A stretch of 64,000 nucleotides of DNA. Origin: Bryum argenteum. Lineage: Eukaryota; Streptophyta; Bryopsida; Bryales; Bryaceae. The position numbers and the translations under genes are program-made. The DNA is taken from assembly GCA_037043015.1 (NCBI GenBank), contig CM073327.1:17404727-17468726 (forward strand), written 5' to 3'. Below the pieces are notes generated by a model. The model made no database searches. It was given only the letters and a program-made list of their open reading frames with translations, and had not been told where the DNA came from. This document shows, one piece after another, positions 12,590 through 23,796 of the stretch. Positions within the stretch are counted from its first letter, which is position 1, and the number at the start of each line of letters is the position of its first letter.

Positions 12590-13200
12590 TTTGCCACAAT
12601 CCTCAAAAATCAGCATGCATGAAGATTTGCCACAATCTTTAAATATCAGCATGTATGAAGGTCTGCCACAATCCTCATAATTTGAAGATTTCGGTTATCC
12701 TAATTGCCACAATCTTCAAAAACTAAGCTTGTATTAAGATTTCAAAATCCTAATTCAGCCTGTATGAGGATTTTAAGATCATTATTAAGCTTGTATAAGG
12801 ATATCAAATTTCTAATTAAGCTTGTATGGGGATTTCAAAATCCTAATTAAGCTTGTATAAGGATATCAAATTTCTAATTAAGCTTGTATGGGGATTTCAA
12901 AATCCTAATTAAGCTTGTATGAGGATTTGAAAATACTAATGTGACCTATATGAGGATTTTGGAATTCTAATTTAGCATGTACAGTATGAGGATTTTGGAA
13001 TCTTAATTCATCTTCTATGAAGATTTTGGAATCCTCATTTGCGGCAATCCTCAAAAAATAAATTCAAAATACATGAAGATTTCTAAAATCCTAATTTTCT
13101 ACAATCCTTAAAAACTAAACTTAGCATATATGAAGATTTTCAGTATCCTACATTGCCACAATCTTCAAAAACTCTGCTTATATAGAGATTTTTGAAATCC
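12590..13200. repeat. Minisatellite, ~33-bp unit
   Basis: Roughly 15-18 imperfect copies of a unit like 'cctaattaagcttgtatgaggatttcaaaat', drifting at the edges into 'gccacaatcctcaaaaatc'. The central copies (about 12780-12930) are nearly identical, including a duplicated 60-bp pair. Confidence 0.8.
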
Positions 13201-13539
13201 TCAAAATAAGGCATGGTAATCCATTTCCCCTTACTTACCTAGTGTTTTACTATGGTCCCACTCCATGTCCATAATGACCGTAATGACTTGACGCAAATGA
13301 CAGTGAATATTGTTTATCATTTGTGATACTTGTTGCAAAGCCCTTAACTAATTAGTGTCATTTATGTCGTCATATTTTTTTGCTAATTCTTACTAGTGAT
13401 CATTTCAGCAGCCAAAGCGTTACATACAGAACAATTGTACATTCTTCCGAAATATTTAGTGGCCCATCTAGATTTCGAACACACAAAACAATAATGATTT
13501 ATTTAATAGATCTTCCAAATCAACCGATTCTCTTGGGTT

Positions 13540-14470
13540 TATTAGGTGGTGGAATTTTTTTTATTATTGTTGACTTTTGAGACTTGTTGGAAACAATTAC
13601 ATGTCCAAAATATTCCACCTTAGTGTGCTTCTATCCTAGATAGATAGATAGAAACTCCGGTCCTTTCTAAGAGGCCGGCGTGAATGAAGTGTCCGTTCGT
13701 AATGCTAACTATCCCGATGGCCACCGGACAAGGGGAAATTAGAACAATACTACTTCCCCCTCTCGAGGGTGGACACTATAACTACGCTAGTTTCTAGCCT
13801 AGTTACTAGTGCCTTGAAGATACTTGACATAGTATCCCCCCAAGGGCTTTGAGGTACCCAAACAACAAGGTCCAAGGACCTCCCACAATAGTTGGGTGGA
13901 CTATAGTGGTGAGCACCACGCCGGCATGGGGGATAGAACCCACGACCTCCTCATTGGGGGCCTAAGCCCTAACCACCAAGCCAAGGCTTGTGGTGCCTAA
14001 CTTCTATCCTACAAACTTAATGACATCACTAGAAACTAATGGTTGTCAACTTTCATTGAACCTATATCCTACGAAAAATACAATAAAGTGATAATCAATT
14101 CAACCTGAGGTTAAGAGTATGAATCAAATCATAGGATTAATGAATATATGAAAGTCACTTCCAGGTTTTTTTTTTTATTAAGATCATACATTTATAAATT
14201 CAATTACTTCAAAGCATAATGCACAAATATTAAAATACTCAAAAACCTCCACTTTTTTGAAATTGCAAACTGGATCACATAAAGTATCTCACCATTCGTA
14301 TTAGCGTGCAAGAAATCTTTGGAGTTTCGTATGTTAAGGTGCAATACCCATTGTGAACCTAAAATGCCAAAGAAAACTTGAAAGTCAAACTTTGAAGTTT
14401 CATAGGTGAAGGCGCATTACCCATTGTGAACCTAAAATGCCAAAAAAAACTTGGAAGTCAAACTTTGGAC
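13540..14470 (+). repeat. Left arm of a large inverted repeat
   Basis: Read as reverse complement, this stretch matches about 18450-18890 (for example GTGTGCTTCTATCC, CTAATGGTTGTCAAC, GATTATCA.TTCAA). It is longer because a SINE sits inside it and a 60-bp block is duplicated at 14345-14460. The two arms enclose root-cap copy 2. Confidence 0.7.
13628..14011 (-). mobile_element. tRNA-derived SINE
   Basis: Read on the minus strand it begins near 14000. It has a pol III A box (TGGCTTGGTGG) and, about 30 bases on, a B box (GGGTTCTATCC), and it ends in a TATC/TAGA simple tail at about 13640. An 11-bp direct repeat CTTCTATCCTA flanks it (13628-13638 and 14001-14011). The matching arm of the inverted repeat at about 18795-18815 lacks the insert and has one copy of the target, so it is the empty site. 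Confidence 0.87.
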
Positions 14471-14756
14471 GCTATGATCTCTAAGAGTCTAAGTTGATAA
14501 AGATCCAACCGTTAATAAGGAGCTAATGATCTTTGGTGCTCACTACAACGATTTTCCTTGACGCTCTATGGTACAACCCGATTAATGGTTATATTTACAT
14601 TTTAGACCCACCCATTCAGCTATATGGGATTTTTGAATTGAAAAAGTGTGATCTGTTACATCCTAATCTCACTTTTGTGACCTCTCAGTTTCAAGAATCT
14701 AAATGATACAAATAAGGAAGCCCCTTGTAAAGTCCTAAAATTGAGAACTTCCAACT

Positions 14757-15023
14757 AACCTCAATTTCATTAAAATGAAACCTACCAATATGCCATCATG
14801 TGCCATTTTGTCACACCATATCTTACATTTGTGCTCATACGGAGTGGAGTATTCTCTTTTATCACAATATCTTTTATAATATGACTCCTTCATAAACATT
14901 GTCACTCATTTTTCTTAATATCACCTTCAAATTCCATAATATCACATGATTATTGAAGTGCTATGCAGAAAGTTGAGATGTGCCCTTTTACTAGAATAAT
15001 GCGATTTTAATGGAACTAGGTTT
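14757..15023. mobile_element. AACCTC-family miniature element, copy 5 (short)
   Basis: Ends AACCTCAATTTCATTAAAAT and ..TTTTAATGGAACTAGGTT(T), flanked by AACT (14753-14756 and 15024-15027). More diverged than the other copies, so probably older. Confidence 0.75.
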
Positions 15024-15108
15024 AACTATTCCAATCCCCACCCCGATTGGAGTTAGCGCTCAGGTCATATTCTATTCTCTAAAAGTGTTCTAATCCATGT
15101 CTCTAAAC

Positions 15109-15141
15109 AAAAAAATAAAAAAAAAAAAAAAAAAAAAAAAT
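15109..15141. repeat. Poly-A run
   Basis: About 30 A residues with one T near the start. No adjacent retroelement body was recognised. Confidence 0.9.
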
Positions 15142-16180
15142 CTCTCTCCTTTCTGGCCCCTCCCAAGCTCCGACCATTCAATGAGCAAATTCGTATTTTG
15201 AGACTGTAGTCTCTTTTTGATGATTCGCTGATTCTCGGACATTAGTCCTCAGTAGGAGCACATGCAGGATTCTCGAATTGAGAATGTATGCAGCAGTCTA
15301 GGCATTCTCTTATCGCTCAACACTTGCCTTGAAGTGCATAAGGAGGATTTTAGAACCGGGAATGTATCGACGGCCCCATAGTGGTGCACATTTGTAAAAA
15401 AACTATCGTGATACTCTGGATCGACAAAGTTCAAAATGCATAGAAAGTTTCAATTTCCTGAAATTCCCAAATATCCACCATGATCCGAAAAACAAGAAAG
15501 TGATGTTGAAACTCCGTGTCGGCCCCCTCATTGGGTTCAGATGTTATTCACAACTCTTAATATAACGATAAGCTAAAGATCAGAAAATTGAAAAGATGAA
15601 GAATCATAGGTACCCGGGATCTTAATATAGTACACAATAGGCTAGCAGAAGTGTTACGGAATGTACACATGTAATACGTGTTACGGTAATGTAAGTACGT
15701 AATACATTTGTTGCACTAATTTGGGAAACAAAGCTATTGTACCGTATTTTTAGACAAGGCTCGTCAACTGGTACATGTGACGACGCTTTCCATTTCCATC
15801 TCAAATCCTGACAGGCTTATCCGAAAATTTGATTTTGCCTGTTCTCTGAAATATAGTTCTGAAATATAGTTCTGAAACCAGCCTGATACGAATGGTAGTG
15901 TCCCCAACATCGCAAATATATATATTCTTAATAGCTGGAAGGAATTGATTTGAACATGCTGCTATGGTAACACTTTTCACTCTCAAAGGCCACATCAACA
16001 AAACCACAAGTCGCTTCCAGAGGTAAATAATCCACGCACACCATCATCGGGACCCACTGCTCTGACTGCTTTTACTCAAGCGGCCCCGCAGATCGCTCAT
16101 GTCGTCATTGCACTATAGTGCTTGCCACAATGCTACAGCAGCATGCTATGGATTCGATCCAGTTGTGTGTAGAGGAGGAG

Positions 16181-16189
16181 TATATATGG
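16181..16189 (+). promoter_or_regulatory. TATA box of root-cap copy 2
   Basis: TATATATGG, 89 bp before the ATG. The 14-base shorter distance comes from a deletion in the leader that also removes the upstream in-frame ATG context present in copies 1 and 3. Confidence 0.75.
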
Positions 16190-16269
16190 AACTCAAGAGG
16201 CTGCCATCTTCACCGTGCTCTCTCGTCAGCAGTTGCATTGACCTCTTGCAGTGACTGATCGAGAGACAC

Positions 16270-17697
16270 ATGAAGACAATGAAGCCTGCAGTGGTGTTGC
16301 TCTTGCTGGCTCTGGTGGCCATGCTTGCCATCCAGGCTGCTGCCACAGGTGGCTCAGGTGATGGCAAATCTGGTAAGGGAGACTCCAAGGGAGATTCTAA
16401 GCCTAGCAACGGCGGCAGTTCTGGTTCCGGAGGCGATGATAAGCACGGTTCTGGTTCGGGTTCCGGTCACGGAAGCGGCGGTGATGATGGCCACGGTTCT
16501 GGTTCTGGTTCCGGTTACGGGAGCGGCGGTGATGATGGCCACGGTTCTGGTTCGGGTTCTGGTTCCGGATCCGGTCACGGGAGCGGCGGTGATGATGGCC
16601 ACGGTTCTGGTTCTGGTTCCGGTCACGGCGGCGACGATGGTGATGATGACCACCATGAAGGCCCCAGCCCCGGCAACGGAGGAGGGTCCAGCCCCGGCCA
16701 CGGAGGAGGGTCCAGCCCCGGCCACGGCGGCGGCAAACGTACGTCCCGATCGATGCACCTCTCGTCTAATGCAGCATTCAATTCAAGATCTCTCTCGGTT
16801 ATTCGAGATTATCAGTATGCCGGTGTGGTATGCATTGGCTGTGGCCATAGCGTCTGAGTTGTGGTGATTGGCTGCAATGCGAGGTGGGTGTTGGAATGCT
16901 GAGAGTGTTTGTTGGATGCTGCAGCTGACTGCGGGAAGAAGGGAGGCATGTGTGGCGACCCAAAGATCGTGGGCGGCGACGGTGTGATGTTCTACTTCCA
17001 CGGCCACAAGGACCAGGACTTCTGCCTCGTCTCCGACAGCGACCTGCACATCAACGCGCACTTCATCGGCAAGCGGCCCGAGGGACGCCTGCGCGACTTC
17101 ACGTGGGTGCAGGCTCTGGGGTTCGTGCACGGGCCACACTCGCTCACTATCGCTGCCAAGACCGTTGGCAAGTGGGACAGCAGCGTGGACCAGCTGGAGC
17201 TGTCGTACAACGGCGAGACGGTGGCGCTGGACTCGAGGTCGTGGGCGTCCCCCGACGGCGACATGACGGTGAGCCGGATCGGCGCGCGGAACTCGGTGGA
17301 CCTGGTGATCAAGGAGAAGATGGGGGTGGCGCTGACGGTGGTGCCGATCACGAAGGAGGAGAACCGCGTGCACAAGTACGAGATGACGGACGCGGACTGC
17401 TTCGCGCACTTCGACATGCAGTTCCGGTTCTACAACCTGTCGTCGACGGTGAACGGCGTGCTGGGGCAGACGTACCAGCCGGGGTTCGTGAACCCGGTTC
17501 AGCGCGGCGTGGCGATGCCCATCATGGGCGGCGCGGACAGGTTCGTGAGCTCGTCGCTGCTGGCGACGGACTGCAAGATGAGCCAGTATACGGCGAGTGC
17601 GATCGCGCAGGGATCGGCGATGCCGAGCTTCATGGCCGTGTGCGGCAGCAGCGGGCTGCCGGCGGGAGTGCCCGGGGGGATCACGTGCAGGCGGTGA
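16270..17697 (+). CDS. Secreted Gly/Ser-rich root-cap-family protein, copy 2
   Basis: Exons 16270-16738 and 16925-17697, with donor C|GTACGT and acceptor GCAG|CTGAC, give 413 residues. The layout is as in copy 1: signal peptide, Gly/Ser/His/Asp repeat region, then the 257-residue conserved part ending ..GGITCRR. The repeat region is longer, with four GSGSGHGSGGDDGH-like units and two SSPGHGGG units. The conserved part has the same protein sequence as copies 1 and 3. By eye, exon 2 differs from copy 1 by as little as one silent base (ACCGTTGGC for ACCGTGGGC), while the intron differs at several percent of sites. The ATG is fixed because no upstream ATG is in frame here. Confidence 0.9.
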
Positions 17698-17922
17698 TGG
17701 ATCGATCAGGGCAGTGCATGCAGCTGATACGTAGTTGGATATTTAGGTTTATTGTAGACAGTTGGTTAGATAGCACAATATTTATCGCGAGCACGAGCTC
17801 ACAGTGGCGATCAGCTCATGGAATCACACGATGTCCGGAAACTGATGTGTGAAGTATGAGGTGATGGGCCGCTAGCACGATTGTCGAATCGTTTAATTCA
17901 TGCCACCCAAATTGGGGGTTAC

Positions 17923-18449
17923 GATAAGAGAATAAGACAGTTATTCAAATGTTCTCCAATTTCGGTAATTTCGGAAGTGTATGTGAGACTGAGTCATGCG
18001 GAGTATGGAGAAGTCTTAACCTGTCCACATGAAAGAGCTCGTAGATTACACTAACAAAAATCAAGATTTTGATAGACATGCACTTATGTAGCCTTGCAAA
18101 TTCCATTAGTTATTTATGTGATGACATTCAGTGAATGCATTTGCATAGTGCATTTTCTTGTCAATAAATTTTAGCGTACATGAGATTGCAAGATCATTGT
18201 GTATGCAAACCATGGAGAAATGATTTATTGTCCATAGGTTATTAACAATGACAGAAAGAATGACATGGTTTTGGTATTGATTGAAACAATGATAGTGGAA
18301 CACATTTATACTCTATGTCCTTGATGTCATGTATTCTAGCCAAGTCTTTTTAATTATGAGAATGTGTGCATTGTCTTGTCTTTTGTGAATGGTTATCTTG
18401 CTAGTACGTGAATACGATGAACCATGATTTCACATGTGCAAGAACATGG
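17923..18449. other. Intergenic DNA, no gene seen
   Basis: AT-rich and without supported coding or repeat structure. Confidence 0.4.
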
Positions 18450-18890
18450 CATGGGAGGTTCACAATGGTCATTGCGCCTTCACAAATTGGAACTCAAAAG
18501 ATTTCTTGTGCTAACAAGTATTGTGTGCTTACTTGATGTGATCTTGTTTTGCAATCTCTAAAAGTGGAGGTATTTTTGTATTTTAATTCTTGTGCATTAT
18601 ACAAGGTTGAGGTGAATGAACCTAATAAAGTAAAATCTTCATAAGAACTCTAGAAGTGACTATCATATATTGATCAATCCAATGATTTGATTTATACTCT
18701 TAACTTAAGTTGAATTGATAATCATTTTATAGTATTTTCCGTAGGATATAAGTTTAATGAAAGTTGACAACCATTAGTTTCTAGTGATGTCATTAAGCTT
18801 TAAGGATAGAAGCACACTAAGGTGGAATACTTTTGAACATGTAATTGTACTCAATAAGTCCCAAAAGTCAACACCAAATTTTGTTGAGTA
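18450..18890 (-). repeat. Right arm of the large inverted repeat
   Basis: Reverse-complement match to 13540-14470. It keeps the uninterrupted target site of the SINE (AAGGATAGAAGCACAC around 18802-18817). Confidence 0.7.
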
Positions 18891-20722
18891 CCGTTAGGTA
18901 CTTGAAAATTGATGAAGTAACTTAAACAAGGTTACTTGGTTTATAAGCTGCATTGAGTGTTAACATTATGGGTAATTTAGGAGAATCAAGGGGACTATTA
19001 AACCTAGTTTCGGATGAACAATAAAAGCGACAATGATGACTATGAGATGTCTTGCATTGAATTTTTTTTTATATTGGTTCAAAGTGTACATGTGAAGTAC
19101 CAAATCTTCAATCCTAAGAGTAGCCCTTGGTGACGATAACTACCATCTGGTACAATTGCTTCCCTAGAGATTGTATTACTTTTGTAAAATGGACAAAAAT
19201 GCACATGAAAATTCTTAATTCTGACAAAATTAAATTACGTCAGAAGTTTTCACTTTGGCCAATGAAAATTGCAAATAAAGAGTGTATTTTTGGGAAGTAC
19301 TGATGCAACATGTTCAACATAGAAGGTGCTCTTTCTAACCATACAAGTTTTTTCTACTTTGCAAGTGAGTTGTCATTGAATTTGAGCACTTTGTGACATT
19401 TTTGACTAACATAACTTATTTTCACAAAAAGCAAGAAATGCAAATCTTAACATGTTCCTAATCTATTTGAGAAAATGGTCTAAGTGATTTGCACACTTCA
19501 TCAAGGGGGTCCAAGAGAGGCTGTTAAACAAGCAAAGCACAAGGATTTAATGTAACGTAGGTTTTTGATCCACCCTACAAGGATTTAATGTAAGGTACTT
19601 ATCAATCGGCCCTAGTGTGTTTCCACTCTATACCTTTACTACACATGCTCCAAGAAAATTTTATACAATCTAAGAAGAGATCCCCCTAAATTTTGTATAT
19701 AAATATGGTTCATACTAATTAAATAGATACATTCTCACTATGGATTCTATTCGAATATGTATACAGAATCCATTTATATTTTACTTTACCATGATTGAGG
19801 TGTGTCACAAGATATCAATAATATGAATGAGATTGTAAGACTACTACTAACCCCTAAATCTCCTTGTTGCAAAATTGCCGAAGTCAAGAAAGTTGACCTT
19901 TCCTTACTTCAAGCTCAAAAAATCTTAATCTGGTAAGGCATGCCTTTTTGTAAAACAACTTAACACCAAAACATGATTTTAGTGTTGAATGGTTATTATA
20001 TCTATGAGAGTAACAAAAGAAGATGGGACATGACTACTTTGTGAATAGACACGACCGCTCATCTTTTAAGTGATTTCAAGGCACATACTACCTTTCAACA
20101 TTGATGTAAAGTTTTTGACCAAATAAGTGGAAGTATACTAGACTACCCAATCTTTAGGTCACAATGTACTTTTTTGCCAAAATCTACAAATTGATGGTTT
20201 TTGACTCAAATTTGACATACCTTAGAGTCAGATCTGTTTCGATTTCTTGGATGATTTGGGGGCCTTACATCTCAAAAATAATTCTACAACAATCACATTC
20301 ATTTTAGAAAAGTCTACAAAGAAGTATGTCTAAAATGTACTTCACCAACTTCTAGCGTGTCGTCACGCCGTTTTTAAGGAACTCAAAATTACATTATTTG
20401 GTGTGGTCACGCAGTTTTTAAGGAATTCAAAAGTACATTATTTGGGCTTGTTTAGAATTAAAATTAGTGTAATGTACACGATTCTAGGAGCACAACATAT
20501 TGCTCTGTTATATTTTGAGGTTGATTCATTGCTACGAGCTTATGAATGCGGTAATTCTAAAAATTGATTTGTGAAGCGCAAGTGCATCAGATTTAATATT
20601 TTTTGAATTTGTAAAGCGGATTCCAACATATAGGTGGGTTCTATACATTAGATGAAAGGCGGAATTCTCAATAAACATGTGTGACGGAAACATTTTTTTT
20701 GATAATAGTCCGAGTTGTATGT
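18891..20722. other. AT-rich intergenic DNA
   Basis: No gene recognised. Bases 19849-19950 (CTAACCCCTAAATCTCCTTG..) match the left part of the TTAA-flanked element at 40968-41235, so this is a truncated copy. The last part is the target region of the giant hAT element. Confidence 0.45.
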
Positions 20723-20752
20723 GTATTTAGCAGGGATGTCAATCCGGACGTC
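20723..20752 (+). repeat. Target duplication and left terminal repeat of the giant hAT
   Basis: GTATTTAG (20723-20730) is followed by the CAGGG start at 20731. Bases 20760-20820 then hold clustered CGGACGTCCG/GTCCGTCC words, as expected for subterminal transposase-binding sites. Confidence 0.87.
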
Positions 20753-20931
20753 TTTTGGGTTTTTTTGGTCGGACGGACGTCCGTCCGTCCAGGATCGTTC
20801 GGACGTCCGTCCGGGGGGTAAATCGGAATTACTATGCATGTAGTAAATTTTTTAATCGTCAGATCGTATTGAAAATCGCATCGTAGCCGTTCAAATAGTG
20901 TTGTGAGTGTAAGTGATTACCGTTGGATTCA

Positions 20932-21435
20932 ATCGGGCGGCCCAGGACCGTCCGATTGGCCTTGCCGACCGACCAGTCGACGCCGTCGGATCAGTCGCAG
21001 CCGACGGATCGGTCGCTGATCGGCCGCCCGGCCGTCCGACGGTCGCGGTTCGGATCGGCCGTCGGATGGGCCCCGTTGGCGTCGGCCGTCCGATCGGCCC
21101 GGTCGGCGTCGGCCGTCCGATCGGTCGCGGTCGGCGTCGGCCGACCGATCGGTCGCGATCTCCGTCGGCCGACCGATCGGTCGCGATCTCCGTCGGCCGT
21201 CCGTCGGCGGCGCGACCGGCCGGGTCGGCGGCGGCCGTCCGATCGGTTAAGGTCGACGCCCGGTGATCGGTCGGTCGGGTCGCGCGATGATCGGTCGGGT
21301 CGGCGGGCCGGTCGGCGCCGCCATCCGACGGCTCGGTCGGCCATGGCCGACGGTCGCGCCGGTCGGCGCCGGCCGTCAGATCGGGCGGGCCGGTCGGCCA
21401 TCGGGCGTCCGATCTAGGTCGCCGGTCGGCCATGC
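20932..21435. promoter_or_regulatory. GC block 1: dense CGGTCGG/CCGATCGG motifs
   Basis: About 500 bp of very GC-rich, CpG-dense DNA made of short words (GGTCGG, CCGTCCGATCGG, GGCGTCGGCC). It sits in an AT-rich genome, upstream of the kinase-like gene. Similar blocks precede each of the other three genes of the element. It may be an enhancer or a transposase-binding array. Long Arg/Pro/Asp-rich open frames here are composition artefacts. Confidence 0.7.
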
Positions 21436-21445
21436 AACCGCGGCC

Positions 21446-21452
21446 TATATAA
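21446..21452 (+). promoter_or_regulatory. TATA box of the kinase-like cargo gene
   Basis: TATATAA lies right after GC block 1 and 173 bp before the ATG at 21619. A CTCCTCACTTC phrase follows; the RING gene has CCCCTCACTTCTCC in the equivalent place. Confidence 0.6.
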
Positions 21453-21618
21453 GGCTGACCGGCCTCCACTCTCCTCACTTCTTTCCTTCGTTATCAGGGT
21501 GCGGAGTAGCTGTAGGTTGGAAATTTTTTTAATTTTCATCCACTGGCTCCTTATCCTGCGGTTGAAAGAAGTCTTTTCGTTTGTAAGGGGGGAGATTTTG
21601 CTTTTTTTTTTCACAAAG

Positions 21619-23113
21619 ATGCCCAAACATGGGGCTGGGGGTAGTGGGGGGAATCGAGGCCGGAGACCAAGGGTTGTTAGACATTTGGAGAAGTGGGAGC
21701 ACCCATCTAATAAGTGCAAGAACTTTCTTCGGGAGAATGTAATTGTGCGATTTTATGAGGCTAACAGTCTTCCACGTTTGTTTAGCAAATACGTGAGATA
21801 CAAAGAGGAAGCTGTGGCCAAATTCAAGGACGACATGATGGACCTCATGATGGAAGCGCTCCAAGATCCGGTGTGGAGAACGGAGACCGATAAGCGTGGT
21901 TTTACTGGATTTGGATGGAGGATAGATTAATTGATGCTCTCCGGAATCTTTGTCGACATATTGAAGAGGTATGAGAGAACCACTCGAGCGGGTGATGAGG
22001 AGTTCGGGGATGTGGTATTGAGGCGGAGGCTTTTCAAGAAGAGATGAGGCCGTATTCCAATAATGCAAACCGGGTTGGTTCCATAGGATGGTGGCGCGCG
22101 GGAACAAGGAAGGATAATGGAGCTGGGTTCGTGCGAATAATTTGGTAGTAATTCCTATGACGGCCCGTATCATCGAGCTTGAGAAGAGGACTCTAAGGGG
22201 AGGATACGGCACAATTTCCAAAGTTCACATAAGAGGGTTGTGGGTATTGAAGAGTTTTGGGAATTTCTTTGCAAAGACTCCCATCCATCTTTGTGACACG
22301 ACCGGACTTGGCGAAGGTGGAGCATCGTAATGAGGCGCTTCTTTGTGAGGATACAACATCCGTGTGTTATTCGTTTTATAGCCATTCATGCAAATAAATT
22401 CCAAGGCTATACGTATTGGTGGAATGGCGGCACGATTCGATCGATGTTGGCCCTTGATGCAAGATATGGAGATGATGTTCATGGAGAGATCGGACTCTCA
22501 CCTCATTCGATGATGAGCTTATTCGAGCTTGGCGGTTGTCCGGTTCCGCAAAAAACGAAGAGAGCTTGCTTGGGCTTTAGTGCATATCATGTGTGAAGTC
22601 CACCGGTTGAACTACCTCCACAACGATGTGTCTCCAGACAACATACTTCTTCACTTTCTTCAAGATGAATCACGGGTGTATATTGGAGTATGTAATTGGG
22701 GGCTAAGTACGAGCATGGATGATAAAATGAGGTCCTTGTATACGTTCACAAAACCCCAAGAGCGAATTGATACTCTACAAGCACGATATTGGGTAGATCC
22801 TCGGGTGGCGTACTTATACAAACGGAGTGATGAGATTCACATTATTCCCCTTCTTGATTGCGCTTCGGAGGAGTTTGCTACGGCACGAATAGCACAACGC
22901 ATCCTCAAGAAGAGCATGTCGAAGGCCTACGAGAATTGCCAAAGTACAACGGGGCCTGACCGGTGGTGCAATCAAGACTTGGCAAATGCTTTTGACCAAT
23001 ACTTGGAGATGGTGGCTGATGCAAAGTATACGTTGACCCACGTTGTCAACCGCTTCATGGAATCATTCCATTGGCCGGTGCCAAATGATCATTATCGCAC
23101 CAAGTATGATTAG
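21619..23113 (+). pseudogene. Protein-kinase-like cargo gene, frame-broken
   Basis: The first frame (21619-21930) begins MPKHGAGGSGG and has a basic, helical N-terminal region. Kinase landmarks then follow in order but in more than one frame: a Gly-rich loop RGGYGTISKV (about 22196-22228), HPCVIRFIAI (22357 on), a hinge-like WWNGGTIRSML (about 22410-22445), catalytic loop HNDVSPDN (22620 on) and CNWGLS (22691 on) where kinases have DFG. The last 194-codon frame ends ..DHYRTKYD at 23113. The frame changes at about 21917-22050, 22330 and 22530 could be introns or mutations; I see no convincing splice pairs, so I call it broken. The catalytic-loop Asp is kept but the metal-binding Asp of DFG is Asn, so it may have been a pseudokinase. 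Its role in the element is unknown. Confidence 0.65.
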
Positions 23114-23796
23114 CAAATTAGTTATGCGCATTTCTTTTAGTTCTTGCGGCTTTATTAGATTTTTAGATTCTTCATTGAAGTTCTGATGTAGATGTAGGCA
23201 AATTTTTTGTAGTAAAATGTATTACATGCCTTCTATATGTATCGGCTTCAAGTACATTCTTGTTTATATATACCTTGCACTGATTCTAATGAATGACTTC
23301 TTCTCCATTGTTTGTTATTTTATTTTATTACTTCTTACCTTCAATAGAAATATCTCCAAATCTTCATGAACAATATTTGAGAATTTATAATGAATTGTGG
23401 AACTTCTTCATTACATCAACCTTGCGTAGTTGCGATATTAATGGTTTGTCCGAAGTCAGCTCAAGCATAATATGACTTTTCTTACATATGTTTTTTTTTG
23501 AATGAATTGATGAACATATTATATGTTAGGTGAGAGTGTGAGACTGTGAAAAAAGGCTTAAAGCCAAACAGAAGAAATTATTACCACCAAGTGAACTTAT
23601 AGTATAAAATACAAAGACATCGCCATAAAATCCTTGAAATAACAAATTACATAGTATATTAATATACAACGATATAGTCCGATATTGGATAATCCATTCA
23701 TAAACAAAATATGGATTTCTGTATCCTCAAAATTGGCCCCTAGCAAGGCGATAATGGTGTAGACATTATCCGTTGCCAAAAACTACATAACCTTCA
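23114..23796. other. Spacer between convergent cargo genes
   Basis: AT-rich 3' regions of the kinase-like gene and the opposing gene. No coding signal is seen. Confidence 0.5.

Larger units (their letters stand above)
15406..17922 (+). repeat. Segmental duplication unit B (root-cap copy 2)
   Basis: Direct copy of 3425-5885 with scattered substitutions and short deletions in the promoter part. It has near-perfect identity across exon 2. The homology starts inside 'cgtgatactctggatcgac' on both sides. Confidence 0.8.

Noticed and set aside
12242-12680. Overlapping 90-106 codon frames
   Set aside because: Opposite-strand shadows of each other next to a minisatellite; no homology recognised.
20891-21478. 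Arg/Pro/Asp-rich open frames of 117-195 codons in GC block 1, and similar ones in blocks 2, 3, 4 and 5
   Set aside because: Low-complexity frames open on both strands because of CGGTCGG-type repeats; no start context or homology.
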